Below are positions 1 to 8,021 of a stretch of 30,865 bases of DNA, piece after piece (the first letter of the stretch is position 1; every line of letters begins with the position of its first letter). The DNA is taken from assembly GCA_910586745.1 (NCBI GenBank), contig CAJUJZ010000011.1, positions 1-30,865 of the forward strand, read 5' to 3'. The position numbers were made by a program, and so were the translations under genes. This DNA comes from an uncultured Mucispirillum sp. GTDB taxonomy: Bacteria > Chrysiogenota > Deferribacteres > Deferribacterales > Mucispirillaceae. Under the pieces are notes generated by a model that had not been told where the DNA came from, searched no databases, and worked only from the letters and a program-made list of their open reading frames with translations.

Positions 1-1589
1 AACTCTGTAATTGATTTTGCTAAATCTTCATTTAATATTTTTAATTTTTTATCCACTATAAAATATTGAGCTGTTTCGCCTGTATTTTTATCAATAAGGC
101 ATACAGTATACACCGGCTTTTTTTTGCCTATATCATAAAAAAGTAAATCATAATTTTCAGATGTTACAGGATATTTTGAATAACTGCTTAAATACTCCAT
201 ATATTTTTCAATATCTTTTTTGCTGTATTTGCTGTTCATAATTGCTTTCTCATAGTTTCTGTCTTTTACATAATCTTTTATTTGAGAATAAGTTAATGGT
301 CTGCTGTAATCATACATATTAACTAATCTATCTACATCTCCTGCAGGGGACTGTGGCTCTTTATCATATTTTACTTCATATACTATATTATCTTTATAAG
401 AAAAGTTACCCATTTGAGAAACACCATGCTGTGCTTTTGCTGTTTTATCATCCCTAAATATACCTGCATTGTTATAGTTACTGCCATAATTAACATTAAA
501 ATATGCAGGGTTTTTTATAGATATTGTTTTTATATTATTTTCTACTTCTGTTGTATTAATTAAATAATATGTATGGTTAAAAGGCAGCACATAAAGGTTA
601 CCCTGATAAACATAATCTGTGCAGTGTTCAGGCTCATATTTCAACGGATCATTAGTATTATTGTCACCAAAAATTTTATAATAAAGGTTTGCATACAAAT
701 TTTCATTATCACAGCTTAATTTTGCTTCATCTACTGCTAATATAGACTGTGTATTATTTTTTACTATTGCAAAATTATGATAAAATCCGTCATTATAAAT
801 ATCTGCATAACCAGAAGTCATTAATATATCATCTATATATCCATTTTCTACTGCATGGTCATAAAAATCTGCAATATTATCACCTTGAAATTTTGTAACA
901 GCAGCAATCAAGTTAATTAAAGGAGACATAATATTATGAGGATTATATGAAACATCATTTAATAATGTATATTTTTGAAAATAATATAGTACTTTATCAA
1001 AATTATAAAGCTTATCTTTAAAAAAATAAGCAAGACCCACTGCTAAATAAACTTTACCAGTTTTATCTTCATTTGCTGCTAAATAGTTTTCCATGATATT
1101 AATACATTTCTGCAGTTTCCTGTTTAATAAACCATGAATATTTAAAGACTTATTAAATAATCTGCTTTTTATATCTCCATTAATAAATGTATCAGAACAT
1201 GCAAGCCTGCTTTTATTATCTTTTGCATATTTAAATCCTATATCTGCAAGTTCTGTTTCATCGTTAATTACTTTATAAGAACTAATACTATAAGAATGCT
1301 TATAATAAAATCCTGTCCTATAAAGTGCATAAGCATAATACATAATCATCTCAACAGCATCTTCAATAGTATTTATTGATGCATACATAATATCATCAAC
1401 AGCTTGACTGTATGCTTCTGATAAATCATTATTATCAACACTCTCATTTATAATATTATACTGACTGCCTATAAATAATTTTAAATAATAGTCTTTATTA
1501 TCAAGTATATTTTCTTTGCTGTTTATGTTCTGTGCAAATGCAGCATTATTTATTAAAATCACTAATAATATTATAAATATTTTTTTCAT
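1..1589 (-). CDS. Exported protein of unknown function, 3' end beyond window edge
   Basis: An open frame runs from an ATG at 1589 to the window edge, about 529 codons with no stop, so the C-terminus is missing. The N-terminus is a typical Sec signal peptide (MKKIFIILLVILINNAAFA, cleavage likely after AFA). The mature part is rich in Asn, Lys and Tyr, with short helical stretches that could be TPR-like, followed by a segment around residues 360-410 containing LYVLPFN and SIKNPAYFNVNYGS. The same segment occurs in the next gene upstream (YILPLN and EFKNPAYFDIGYAS), so the two are distant tandem paralogues. The ATG lies 16 bases after the stop of that gene, suggesting one transcript with it and ftsY. 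I do not recognise a named family. It probably acts in the periplasm or at the cell surface. Confidence 0.8.
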   Translation of the reverse strand, partial: MKKIFIILLVILINNAAFAQNINSKENILDNKDYYLKLFIGSQYNIINESVDNNDLSEAYSQAVDDIMYASINTIEDAVEMIMYYAYALYRTGFYYKHSYSISSYKVINDETELADIGFKYAKDNKSRLACSDTFINGDIKSRLFNKSLNIHGLLNRKLQKCINIMENYLAANEDKTGKVYLAVGLAYFFKDKLYNFDKVLYYFQKYTLLNDVSYNPHNIMSPLINLIAAVTKFQGDNIADFYDHAVENGYIDDILMTSGYADIYNDGFYHNFAIVKNNTQSILAVDEAKLSCDNENLYANLYYKIFGDNNTNDPLKYEPEHCTDYVYQGNLYVLPFNHTYYLINTTEVENNIKTISIKNPAYFNVNYGSNYNNAGIFRDDKTAKAQHGVSQMGNFSYKDNIVYEVKYDKEPQSPAGDVDRLVNMYDYSRPLTYSQIKDYVKDRNYEKAIMNSKYSKKDIEKYMEYLSSYSKYPVTSENYDLLFYDIGKKKPVYTVCLIDKNTGETAQYFIVDKKLKILNEDLAKSITE

Positions 1590-1605
1590 ACAATCACCAA
1601 ATTTA

Positions 1606-3078
1606 TTATAATTTTATATCACTGCTTGTAATTATACAGTCTTTTTTATTACTGCACCTGCTTTTATGGATATATTTTGCTTTTATCATATTTTCTCTGC
1701 TGCTGCATATTTTTTCTAACTTATCAATATTATCTTTGCTGTTAAGGCAGTCTATTACTCCTTTAAAGGTAAATAACTTTCTTTCATCTGGCATTTGGTT
1801 TCTGATAGAGCCGTTCCATACAATATTTAATGTTCCATTATCATTTATAATATAATCTTTTTGCAAAATATTATATTCATATTCGCTTAATATTTTAGGC
1901 AGCCCTTTTTGTATTGCTGCATCATTATAAAGATAGCTTGCATAACCTATATCAAAATAGGCAGGATTTTTAAACTCTACTTTTAAAGCATTGCCATCTT
2001 TTACTTCAACAGTATAAACTGCTCCATTTAATGGAAGAATGTAAACTTCATTATCATATATTGTATCAAAATTATTCTGTATTTTATAAGCTGCTGTTTT
2101 ATCATCTTCACTAGTTTCTTTTCCACTTATAATTAATTTCATCATAGATGTAGTATCTATATATGTTTCATACTTCATATAAAATGGATTTACTGCATAT
2201 TTTGACTGTCTTAAAGCAGTTCCCACAGGCATATAAAAGCTGTCATTTAAATAATTATATACTCCACCTTTTGAAAAAGCAGCCTGTAAAAATTCCTTTT
2301 CTATACCATCAGTAATAAGCTCTACTACACCAGTATTTTCATGATAAGCAACATAAGTTAATAATGCTGTAAGCTGTTTATTTTCTGCACTATTTAAAAA
2401 ATCAACTTCTAAACCGCCCAGCTCTTTCCAAAGTGCAGCATGTTTTTTTATTTCCAAAATATTATAAAGTCTGTCTTGAGCAAGATAAGATACAGCAGTC
2501 ATTAAATGAGCCTGTGCTTTTACTTTATTACCCGATTTATTCATCTTATTATTTAAAGCATAGAGTATCATATTTCTTGCTTTTAAAAGTGATAAATTTA
2601 TCAGCCTTGCTGCTTCTGCACCTTTTATATAGCTGTCCTTTTTATCAGACATATTATCATTATTAATATTTTTGCTGTATGGAAGTATATAGTCATTAAA
2701 ATTAAATATTCCAAGATTATCTCTATTTACATAATATACTGCAATATGTTTATATGCATCATTTAATGCTGCACCTTTTTCTAAAAACTCTACAGCTCTT
2801 AAAGCATAAGGCATATCTGTAAAATCATACTCTATATCTGTATCATATTTAATAAAGTATTTTTCACTGTCCTGCTCTTTTGATACATCAAGCAGCTCAC
2901 CATACACCATATTTTTATTATAAGATGCTCTGCCTGCATTTTTATAATCTAAACCACTACTTATATTTTCAAAAACAACATTTTCCTCTGCTGAAACATT
3001 ATTTTCATTAAACTCAGCTTTTTTACCGCATGCAGAAAATAATACTAAAAATATTAACAATATATGTATTTTTTTCAT
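1606..3078 (-). CDS. Putative lipoprotein of unknown function, paralogue of the next gene
   Basis: Begins MKKIHILLIFLVLFSAC, a lipoprotein signal peptide with the lipid-modified Cys at about residue 17. The predicted product is about 490 aa. Three in-frame ATGs lie close together (3093, 3084, 3078). I chose 3078 because AGGG sits seven bases upstream of it; starting at 3093 would add MQGMK. The middle and C-terminal parts align with the downstream exported protein: LAQDRLYN matches FFKDKLYN, and YILPLN plus FKNPAYFDIGYAS match YVLPFN plus IKNPAYFNVNYGS. No catalytic motif is visible. It lies 17 bases after ftsY on the same strand and is probably cotranscribed. The two paralogues differ in export type: this one is lipid-anchored, the other cleaved by signal peptidase I. 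Function unknown. Confidence 0.8.
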   Translation of the reverse strand: MKKIHILLIFLVLFSACGKKAEFNENNVSAEENVVFENISSGLDYKNAGRASYNKNMVYGELLDVSKEQDSEKYFIKYDTDIEYDFTDMPYALRAVEFLEKGAALNDAYKHIAVYYVNRDNLGIFNFNDYILPYSKNINNDNMSDKKDSYIKGAEAARLINLSLLKARNMILYALNNKMNKSGNKVKAQAHLMTAVSYLAQDRLYNILEIKKHAALWKELGGLEVDFLNSAENKQLTALLTYVAYHENTGVVELITDGIEKEFLQAAFSKGGVYNYLNDSFYMPVGTALRQSKYAVNPFYMKYETYIDTTSMMKLIISGKETSEDDKTAAYKIQNNFDTIYDNEVYILPLNGAVYTVEVKDGNALKVEFKNPAYFDIGYASYLYNDAAIQKGLPKILSEYEYNILQKDYIINDNGTLNIVWNGSIRNQMPDERKLFTFKGVIDCLNSKDNIDKLEKICSSRENMIKAKYIHKSRCSNKKDCIITSSDIKL

Positions 3079-3095
3079 TTTCATACCCTGCATAC

Positions 3096-4046
3096 TTACT
3101 TTTCACTATCAAACATTGCTTCTACAAATCTTTCTGCATCAAAGGGGCGTAAGTCGTCTATACCTTCACCAAACCCAATATAACGCACAGGAAGTTTTAA
3201 TTCACTTACTACCCTTACAGCTACACCGCCTTTTGCAGTGCCATCAAGCTTTGTAAGCACTACGCCGTTAATATTTACTGCATCTTTAAACATTTTTGCC
3301 TGCATTAAAGCATTCTGTCCGCTTGTAGCATCAAGCACTATTAAACTTTCCTGCACAGGACAGCCAAGAGCCTTTTCTGCTACTTTATATATTTTTATAA
3401 GTTCCTGCATAAGATTATGTTTTGTATGAAGTCTGCCTGCCGTATCAGCAATTAATACATCAATATTTTTTGCCTTTGCACTCATTATGCCGTCATGAAT
3501 AACAGCAGCTGGATCACTGCCGTCTGGCTGTCTGATAACAGGAATATCAAGATGCTCGCCCCACACAGCAAGCTGGTCTGCTGCTGCTGCCCTGAATGTA
3601 TCACCTGCTGCAAGCATTACAGATTTGCCTGCTTTTTTATACACATTTGCAAGTTTTGCTATACTTGTTGTTTTACCTGCACCATTTACTCCAGATACAA
3701 GCACAACATAAGGTTTATTAGACATATCTTCTTGAAAGCCCTGACTTTCGCTTAAAAGCTCTGTTAATGTCTGCTTTAAAGCATCAAGAAGTCGTTCAGA
3801 ATCTTTTAATGTGCCGCGTGTATATTCATTGCGGACTTTTTCTATAATCATATCAGCAGCCTGCGGACCAATATCTGCTGTAATTAAAAATTCCTCTAAT
3901 TCTTCTAACAAATCATCATCAATAGTTTTTTTGCCTAAAAAAATTGACGAAAGACCTTCACGGAATTTGCCGGAAGTTTTTTTCATTCCTTTTTTAAGGT
4001 TATCTTCACTTTGTTTATCTTTTTTGAAAAAATCAAATAATCCCAT
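3096..4046 (-). CDS. ftsY: Signal recognition particle receptor FtsY
   Basis: FtsY is the GTPase receptor that docks SRP-ribosome complexes at the inner membrane for cotranslational insertion. The 316-aa protein has the helical N domain (about residues 25-105) and the SRP-type G domain: P-loop GVNGAGKTT at 119-127, GDTFRAAA at 148-155, DTAGR at 201-205 and TKLDG at 265-269, ending in the conserved GFGEGIDDLRPF region. The acidic A domain of the E. coli protein is nearly absent, leaving a short Lys-rich N-terminus, common in non-enterobacterial FtsY. The start has a good Shine-Dalgarno (GAGGA, about six bases upstream). Two exported proteins follow within 20 bases. A TATAAT-like -10 sits at 4085-4090 on the minus strand but lacks a convincing -35. 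Confidence 0.97.
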   Translation of the reverse strand: MGLFDFFKKDKQSEDNLKKGMKKTSGKFREGLSSIFLGKKTIDDDLLEELEEFLITADIGPQAADMIIEKVRNEYTRGTLKDSERLLDALKQTLTELLSESQGFQEDMSNKPYVVLVSGVNGAGKTTSIAKLANVYKKAGKSVMLAAGDTFRAAAADQLAVWGEHLDIPVIRQPDGSDPAAVIHDGIMSAKAKNIDVLIADTAGRLHTKHNLMQELIKIYKVAEKALGCPVQESLIVLDATSGQNALMQAKMFKDAVNINGVVLTKLDGTAKGGVAVRVVSELKLPVRYIGFGEGIDDLRPFDAERFVEAMFDSEK

Positions 4047-4197
4047 ATTATCCTCATTTCAATATAAAATTCAGATGATATGTTATTATAAAACTTGGCA
4101 AAATTCAACAAAAGATTAAAATTAGACTGTCAAAAAAGTTATTGATTATTTTAAACTTATAATAATAAATATCATCTACATTAAAAATTAATCTGTT

Positions 4198-4232
4198 TAA
4201 CTAAACTTGGAGCGTGTATCCAAGTTTAGTTA
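4198..4232. repeat. 13-bp perfect inverted repeat, 9-base loop
   Basis: The arms at 4198-4210 and 4220-4232 are exact reverse complements (TAACTAAACTTGG and CCAAGTTTAGTTA) around the loop AGCGTGTAT. There is no T-run directly after either arm, so it is not a classical terminator. It could be an operator, an RNA hairpin, or one end of the repeat block that follows. Confidence 0.7.
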
Positions 4233-4239
4233 CCCTTAT

Positions 4240-4340
4240 AGCCTAATAAAATGTGCGAGTGTTTTTTACGAGGACTGCCAAATTCCCGACCGAATAGGGA
4301 GGAAAAAGAATTTGCACAGGCTGTCGAGCATTATTAGGCT
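4240..4340. repeat. Nested inverted-repeat element with dispersed 47-base core
   Basis: The outer arms AGCCTAATAA (4240-4249) and TTATTAGGCT (4331-4340) are perfect complements and enclose an inner stem CAAATTC (4279-4285) and GAATTTG (4308-4314). The core at 4274-4320 matches 27376-27422 over 47 bases without gaps, 37 identical by hand alignment, and the inner arms are kept almost intact in the second copy. This looks like a dispersed structured repeat or a non-coding RNA remnant. There is no reading frame. Confidence 0.6.
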
Positions 4341-4354
4341 CATCAATTGACTGG

Positions 4355-4374
4355 CGAAAAAATGTATTTTTTCG
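4355..4374. repeat. 9-bp AT-rich hairpin next to HTH gene 3' end
   Basis: The arms CGAAAAAAT (4355-4363) and ATTTTTTCG (4366-4374) are perfect complements with two bases between them. It lies 13 bases beyond the stop of the minus-strand HTH gene and may act as a weak terminator, although the T-run lies inside the stem and not after it. Confidence 0.45.
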
Positions 4375-4387
4375 ACAATCTGAAATA

Positions 4388-4723
4388 TTATATATTTTTA
4401 ATATTAAGTGCATTTTTTAGATTATCAAATGCTTTTTGCAGCATAATTTTAGTATCACCTTGAGCCTGACTTATTAAGAGACTGTAGATTACAAAAGTAA
4501 CAGTTAAATCACTGCCTTCTGCAGTATATCTGCCTTTGCTCACTATTTTATATGATTTATTATAATCATCTTTTTCAACAGGCAGCACCTGTATAAGTTC
4601 TTCAATTCTTCTGTAAGCTGTTCTTTTTGAACATGAAAACTTTTTCATTATATCTTCTAAATATATTCTGCCATTTGTCTCTGATAATTCAAGTATATCA
4701 AGCATCTCATTAATATTATTCAT
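4388..4723 (-). CDS. Small helix-turn-helix transcriptional regulator
   Basis: A 111-aa protein with an N-terminal winged-helix or HTH_11-like domain: SCSKRTAYRRIEEL at about residues 29-42 has the look of a recognition helix like those in DeoR and WYL-type regulators. The remainder (about 60-111) has no WYL or other ligand domain, so it is shorter than most regulators of those families. The ATG at 4723 has an excellent Shine-Dalgarno (GGAGG, eight bases upstream). A promoter-like pair lies at 4796-4824. It is divergent from the TPR gene and shares a roughly 200-base intergenic region with it, so control of itself or of that gene is possible but unproven. No specific name is justified. Confidence 0.7.
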   Translation of the reverse strand: MNNINEMLDILELSETNGRIYLEDIMKKFSCSKRTAYRRIEELIQVLPVEKDDYNKSYKIVSKGRYTAEGSDLTVTFVIYSLLISQAQGDTKIMLQKAFDNLKNALNIKNI

Positions 4724-4795
4724 AATCTTGCCTCCTGCACTTATGTAATAAGATAAAAAATATCATTATATAAACTGACTGTATTCTGCACATAT

Positions 4796-4824
4796 ACTAT
4801 ATATGCAAACTTACATTTTTGCAA
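4796..4824 (-). promoter_or_regulatory. Predicted sigma70-type promoter for the HTH gene
   Basis: On the minus strand TTGCAA (4819-4824) and TATAGT (4796-4801) are separated by 17 bases. TTGCA recurs within the spacer. Prediction from consensus only. Confidence 0.35.
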
Positions 4825-4868
4825 GAAAGAATAAACAGTTAAAAAATATTGTTATAGAAAAATAAATA

Positions 4869-4897
4869 TTGTCTTTATTATGATAGTAGTTTAAAAT
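4869..4897 (+). promoter_or_regulatory. Predicted sigma70-type promoter for the TPR-lolB-ispE operon
   Basis: TTGTCT (4869-4874) and TAAAAT (4892-4897) are separated by exactly 17 bases. Transcription would start near 4904, about 23 bases before the preferred ATG at 4927, leaving room for the GGAG ribosome binding site. Confidence 0.45.
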
Positions 4898-4926
4898 AGA
4901 TTGATTAAATTTCAATGGAGTATTTA

Positions 4927-6498
4927 ATGAAAAAAGTTTTACTATCCTTTTTTATAATTTTATCTTTATTTATATATACATTTCCAGTATGTGCACAACA
5001 GTCAAATACAAGCCTTTTTATTAAAGCAAAACAGTTAAGCTTAAACGGAAGCTATAAGGAAGCAGTAGAAGTTTTAAAAAATATATTAAAAAATGAAAAA
5101 TCTATGTATATTTATGATTTTCTTATAGAAAATCAGCTTAATGCAGGACTTATAGATGATGCTTTAGAATCTTCAAAACAGGCAGTTCATGACTTTCCAA
5201 AGGAAGCTAAATATCTTCACTTAACAGCTTCTATTTATAAAACATATAAAAATAATACTCAGGCAGCCTATGAATATATGGAAAACTGCCTTAAAATCGC
5301 AGGAAGTATTACAGATAAACCTGACTATGCCTTAAATACTGCCCTTCTTGCATCAGAATTAAAAAAATATAAGCGTGCTTTAGAAATAACTGATGAACTT
5401 ATTAAAAAAGACCCTGAAAATTCTCAATATTATATTGTAAGAGCAGATATTTATTCTGCTCAAGATAAGAAAAAACAGGCGGTAAAAGATTTAGAAAAAT
5501 CTATAAAAATAGACAGCAACAGCACTGCAAAACTTATGCTTGCAGAACTTTATCTTATGCAGAATAATGAAACAAAAGCAGTAAAACTTTTAGAAGAAGT
5601 AAGCAGTGATAATGAAAATATAAGTGCTGTTATTGAACAGAATATTGGTAAAATTTATACAGAAAGCGGCAATTTTGATAAAGCTATTGAAGTATATAAA
5701 AGACTTGCAGGTAAATTATATGGCAAATCTAAAGCAATTATTCTTATGCAGCTTGGTGATGTGCTTAATAAATCAGGCAGATATGAAGAAGCTGGGCAGG
5801 TTTTTGAAGAACTTACTACTCTTGCTCCAGATGAAACAATTAACTATTATATTGCCGGCAAATTTTATGAATATACTAAAAACTATGAAAAAGCAGAAAA
5901 AATGTATCTTGGTGCATTAAATATTAATCCAGCTTATGCCCAGACATTAAAACGCCTTGCTGTAGTTTATCTTCTGCAGGACAGAACAAAAGATGCACTT
6001 AAATATATTAATATGATAGATGAAGTAGAGCGTGATGTAGATTATTATTTATTAAAAGCAGAATGTTATTCAATAGATAAAGATAATAAAACAGCAATGA
6101 TAATACTTGAAGATGCTTTAAAAGAAAATCCTACTAATACACAGGTACTTGTATTTCTTGCATCCTTATATGAAGAAGAAGGAAATATCTCAAGAACTTT
6201 AGAACTTGTGAAAAAAGCTCTTGAAATAGAACCTGAAAATCCAATTTTCCAGAATTTTTTAGGTTTTATGTATGCAGAAATAGGCACGAACTTAGATGAA
6301 GCACTTGTTTTAATAGAAAAAGCATTAAAAAAAGAGCCGGAAAATGGTGCATATCTTGACAGTCTTGGCTGGGTGTATTACAAAAAGAAAGATTATAAAA
6401 AAGCATATAAATATATAACTGAAGCATTAAAATATATGCCGGAAGAAAAAGAGCTGCAAGACCATTTAGATGCTGTAAAAAAAGCTATGGGTAAATAG
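4927..6498 (+). CDS. Exported tetratricopeptide-repeat protein
   Basis: About 523 aa: a Sec signal peptide (MKKVLLSFFIILSLFIYTF, cleavage likely after VCA) and then TPR units almost to the end, for example AIEVYKRLAGKLYG, RYEEAGQVFEEL, NYEKAEKMYLGALNINPAYA and the final YLDSLGWVYYKKKDYKKAY. I prefer the ATG at 4927 over the one at 4915 because GGAG lies six bases before it and nothing suitable precedes the first. The gene begins a run with a LolB-like gene, ispE, prs and pth. In Pseudomonas a TPR lipoprotein (LbcA, partner of the CtpA protease) sits just before lolB in the same neighbourhood, so a related envelope scaffold role is plausible. Unlike LbcA, no lipobox is seen here. It probably works as a periplasmic protein-protein adaptor. 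Confidence 0.9.
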   Translation: MKKVLLSFFIILSLFIYTFPVCAQQSNTSLFIKAKQLSLNGSYKEAVEVLKNILKNEKSMYIYDFLIENQLNAGLIDDALESSKQAVHDFPKEAKYLHLTASIYKTYKNNTQAAYEYMENCLKIAGSITDKPDYALNTALLASELKKYKRALEITDELIKKDPENSQYYIVRADIYSAQDKKKQAVKDLEKSIKIDSNSTAKLMLAELYLMQNNETKAVKLLEEVSSDNENISAVIEQNIGKIYTESGNFDKAIEVYKRLAGKLYGKSKAIILMQLGDVLNKSGRYEEAGQVFEELTTLAPDETINYYIAGKFYEYTKNYEKAEKMYLGALNINPAYAQTLKRLAVVYLLQDRTKDALKYINMIDEVERDVDYYLLKAECYSIDKDNKTAMIILEDALKENPTNTQVLVFLASLYEEEGNISRTLELVKKALEIEPENPIFQNFLGFMYAEIGTNLDEALVLIEKALKKEPENGAYLDSLGWVYYKKKDYKKAYKYITEALKYMPEEKELQDHLDAVKKAMGK

Positions 6499-6524
6499 AT
6501 TAATTTTATTTAAGGTTTATAATT

Positions 6525-7166
6525 ATGAAAAGATTTTATATTATAGTAGTCTGTATTATGCTTTTATCAACAAGCAGTGGCTGCTCTTTTTCAAGATACC
6601 ATATTGATTCATCACTTACTCTTGAAAATGCAGCTGCATTAACAGTAAAAAATACTCCAAACTTATGCAGTTACAGAGGCAGGGCAGCAGTAAGTATTGA
6701 AGACCAGCAAACCATTTCTTTTTCTATATTATTAAATAAAAAATGTAATGATGATGCATTGATTAATGTATTAGGTGCATTAAATAATCCGCTTGCTTCT
6801 ATCAGATATGAAAATAAAAAACTGCAAGTGCAGACTCAGAGCCCGCAGAATACGGAAGACATTAAGAAAATAGCAGATAAATCAATATTTCATATAATAA
6901 GCTTTTTTAAAACGCCGCAAAGAGTGCCAGATGCAGGCAGCTATACAATAGCTTTTGGTAAATCATCTTATATATTTACAGAAAAAGACGGCACAAAATT
7001 ATATGCTGATGATAAATTCAGACTGTATAAATACATAACTGGAAATATTACATCAGAATATATATGGGACAAGGAAGAAAATATATTAAAAGCTATTACA
7101 GTTACAGCACCAGAAGGGAAAGTTACAGTTAAATTTTTAAATAAATCTGGCTGGAGCATAAAATAA
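6525..7166 (+). CDS. lolB: LolB-like outer-membrane lipoprotein
   Basis: A 213-aa lipoprotein: signal peptide ending in SSGC with the modified Cys at about residue 20, then a beta-rich mature domain. The order of motifs (YRGRAAVSIEDQQTISFSIL, then a FGKSSYIF strand, then a C-terminal KVTVKFLNKSGW strand) resembles the LolB/DUF4292 half-barrel that accepts lipoproteins from LolA and inserts them in the outer membrane. Sequence similarity to proteobacterial LolB is weak. The call leans on its place directly before ispE and prs, the classical lolB neighbourhood. Its stop overlaps the ispE start by one base (TAATG), indicating translational coupling. A DUF4292 lipoprotein with another role is the main alternative. 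Confidence 0.65.
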   Translation: MKRFYIIVVCIMLLSTSSGCSFSRYHIDSSLTLENAAALTVKNTPNLCSYRGRAAVSIEDQQTISFSILLNKKCNDDALINVLGALNNPLASIRYENKKLQVQTQSPQNTEDIKKIADKSIFHIISFFKTPQRVPDAGSYTIAFGKSSYIFTEKDGTKLYADDKFRLYKYITGNITSEYIWDKEENILKAITVTAPEGKVTVKFLNKSGWSIK

Positions 7167-8020
7167 TGAAAAATAAAACCTATACATACCTATGCCCTGC
7201 AAAAGTAAACCTTTTTTTATATGTTTTAGGCAGGCGTCCTGATGGATACCATGATATTTTTACTCTTTTTTACCCTGTTTCTATATATGATACTCTTTAT
7301 GTTCAAAAATCAGATAAAACTATATTAACCTGCAGCAATAAAGATATTCCAGAAGATGATAACAATATAATAATTAAAACACATAACATATTAAAAGAAA
7401 AATATAACCTGCAGGATAATTTTAATATAAGGCTGGAAAAAAATATCCCTTTTGGTGCAGGGCTTGGTGGCGGAAGCTCTAATGCTGCATATTACTTAAA
7501 AGCAGTTAATGAAATAAGCGGGCTTTGCTTAAGTTATGAACAAATGACTGAAATTATGGCTATGGTTGGAAGTGATACAGTATTCTTTTTAAAAAATATT
7601 CCACAACTGGCCAGTGGCAGAGGGATAGAGCTTTCCCCTGCGCCACTTCTTCCAAAGCTCTATTTTATTATAATTAATCCAAATATTTATGTTTCTACAA
7701 AAGAAATTTATAATAGTAAAAATTTAGAATTGACTAAACTTAATACTATCAATATAAAGAAAGAATATACTTTTAATGAATTAAAAAGTATGATGAAGAA
7801 CGATATGCAGCAGGCTGTATTTTCATTACATAAACAGGTAGAAGATATTGTCCATTTTTTAAATACAGAAACAGCAGGCTGTGCATTAATGAGCGGCTCT
7901 GGCTCTACTGTTTTTGCAGTATATCCTGATAAGCAGTCACAGGAAGAAGCATATAATAAAGCGAAAATCAATTTTAAAACATATTTTATAAAAAAAGCAG
8001 CAACCGCTGCAAGAGGTTGA
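7166..8020 (+). CDS. ispE: 4-diphosphocytidyl-2-C-methyl-D-erythritol kinase
   Basis: IspE phosphorylates the 2-hydroxyl of CDP-methylerythritol using ATP, a step of the non-mevalonate (MEP) isoprenoid pathway. The 284-aa protein is a GHMP kinase: PAKVNLFLYV with the substrate Lys near residue 13, RPDGYH, the ATP-binding loop PFGAGLGGGSSNAA at 95-108, GSDTVFF with the catalytic Asp at about 137, and the C-terminal GHMP motif MSGSGSTVFAV. Length and motifs are those of a functional enzyme. It is coupled to the LolB-like gene (one-base overlap) and one base separates its stop from prs. Confidence 0.96.
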   Translation: MKNKTYTYLCPAKVNLFLYVLGRRPDGYHDIFTLFYPVSIYDTLYVQKSDKTILTCSNKDIPEDDNNIIIKTHNILKEKYNLQDNFNIRLEKNIPFGAGLGGGSSNAAYYLKAVNEISGLCLSYEQMTEIMAMVGSDTVFFLKNIPQLASGRGIELSPAPLLPKLYFIIINPNIYVSTKEIYNSKNLELTKLNTINIKKEYTFNELKSMMKNDMQQAVFSLHKQVEDIVHFLNTETAGCALMSGSGSTVFAVYPDKQSQEEAYNKAKINFKTYFIKKAATAARG

Positions 8021-8021
8021 A

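Larger units (their letters stand above)
4047..4387. other. Gene-free interval filled with inverted repeats
   Basis: No coding frame of credible length is present. The half near ftsY is plain AT-rich leader. From 4198 to 4374 the sequence is a run of nested or adjacent inverted repeats, listed separately, including a 47-base segment found again at 27376-27422. The interval separates ftsY from a small HTH gene, both on the minus strand. Confidence 0.7.

Noticed and set aside
4085..4090. TATAAT as ftsY promoter
   Set aside because: Good -10 and distance to the ATG, but the only TTGACA (4129-4134, minus strand) is much too far away; mentioned in the ftsY entry only.
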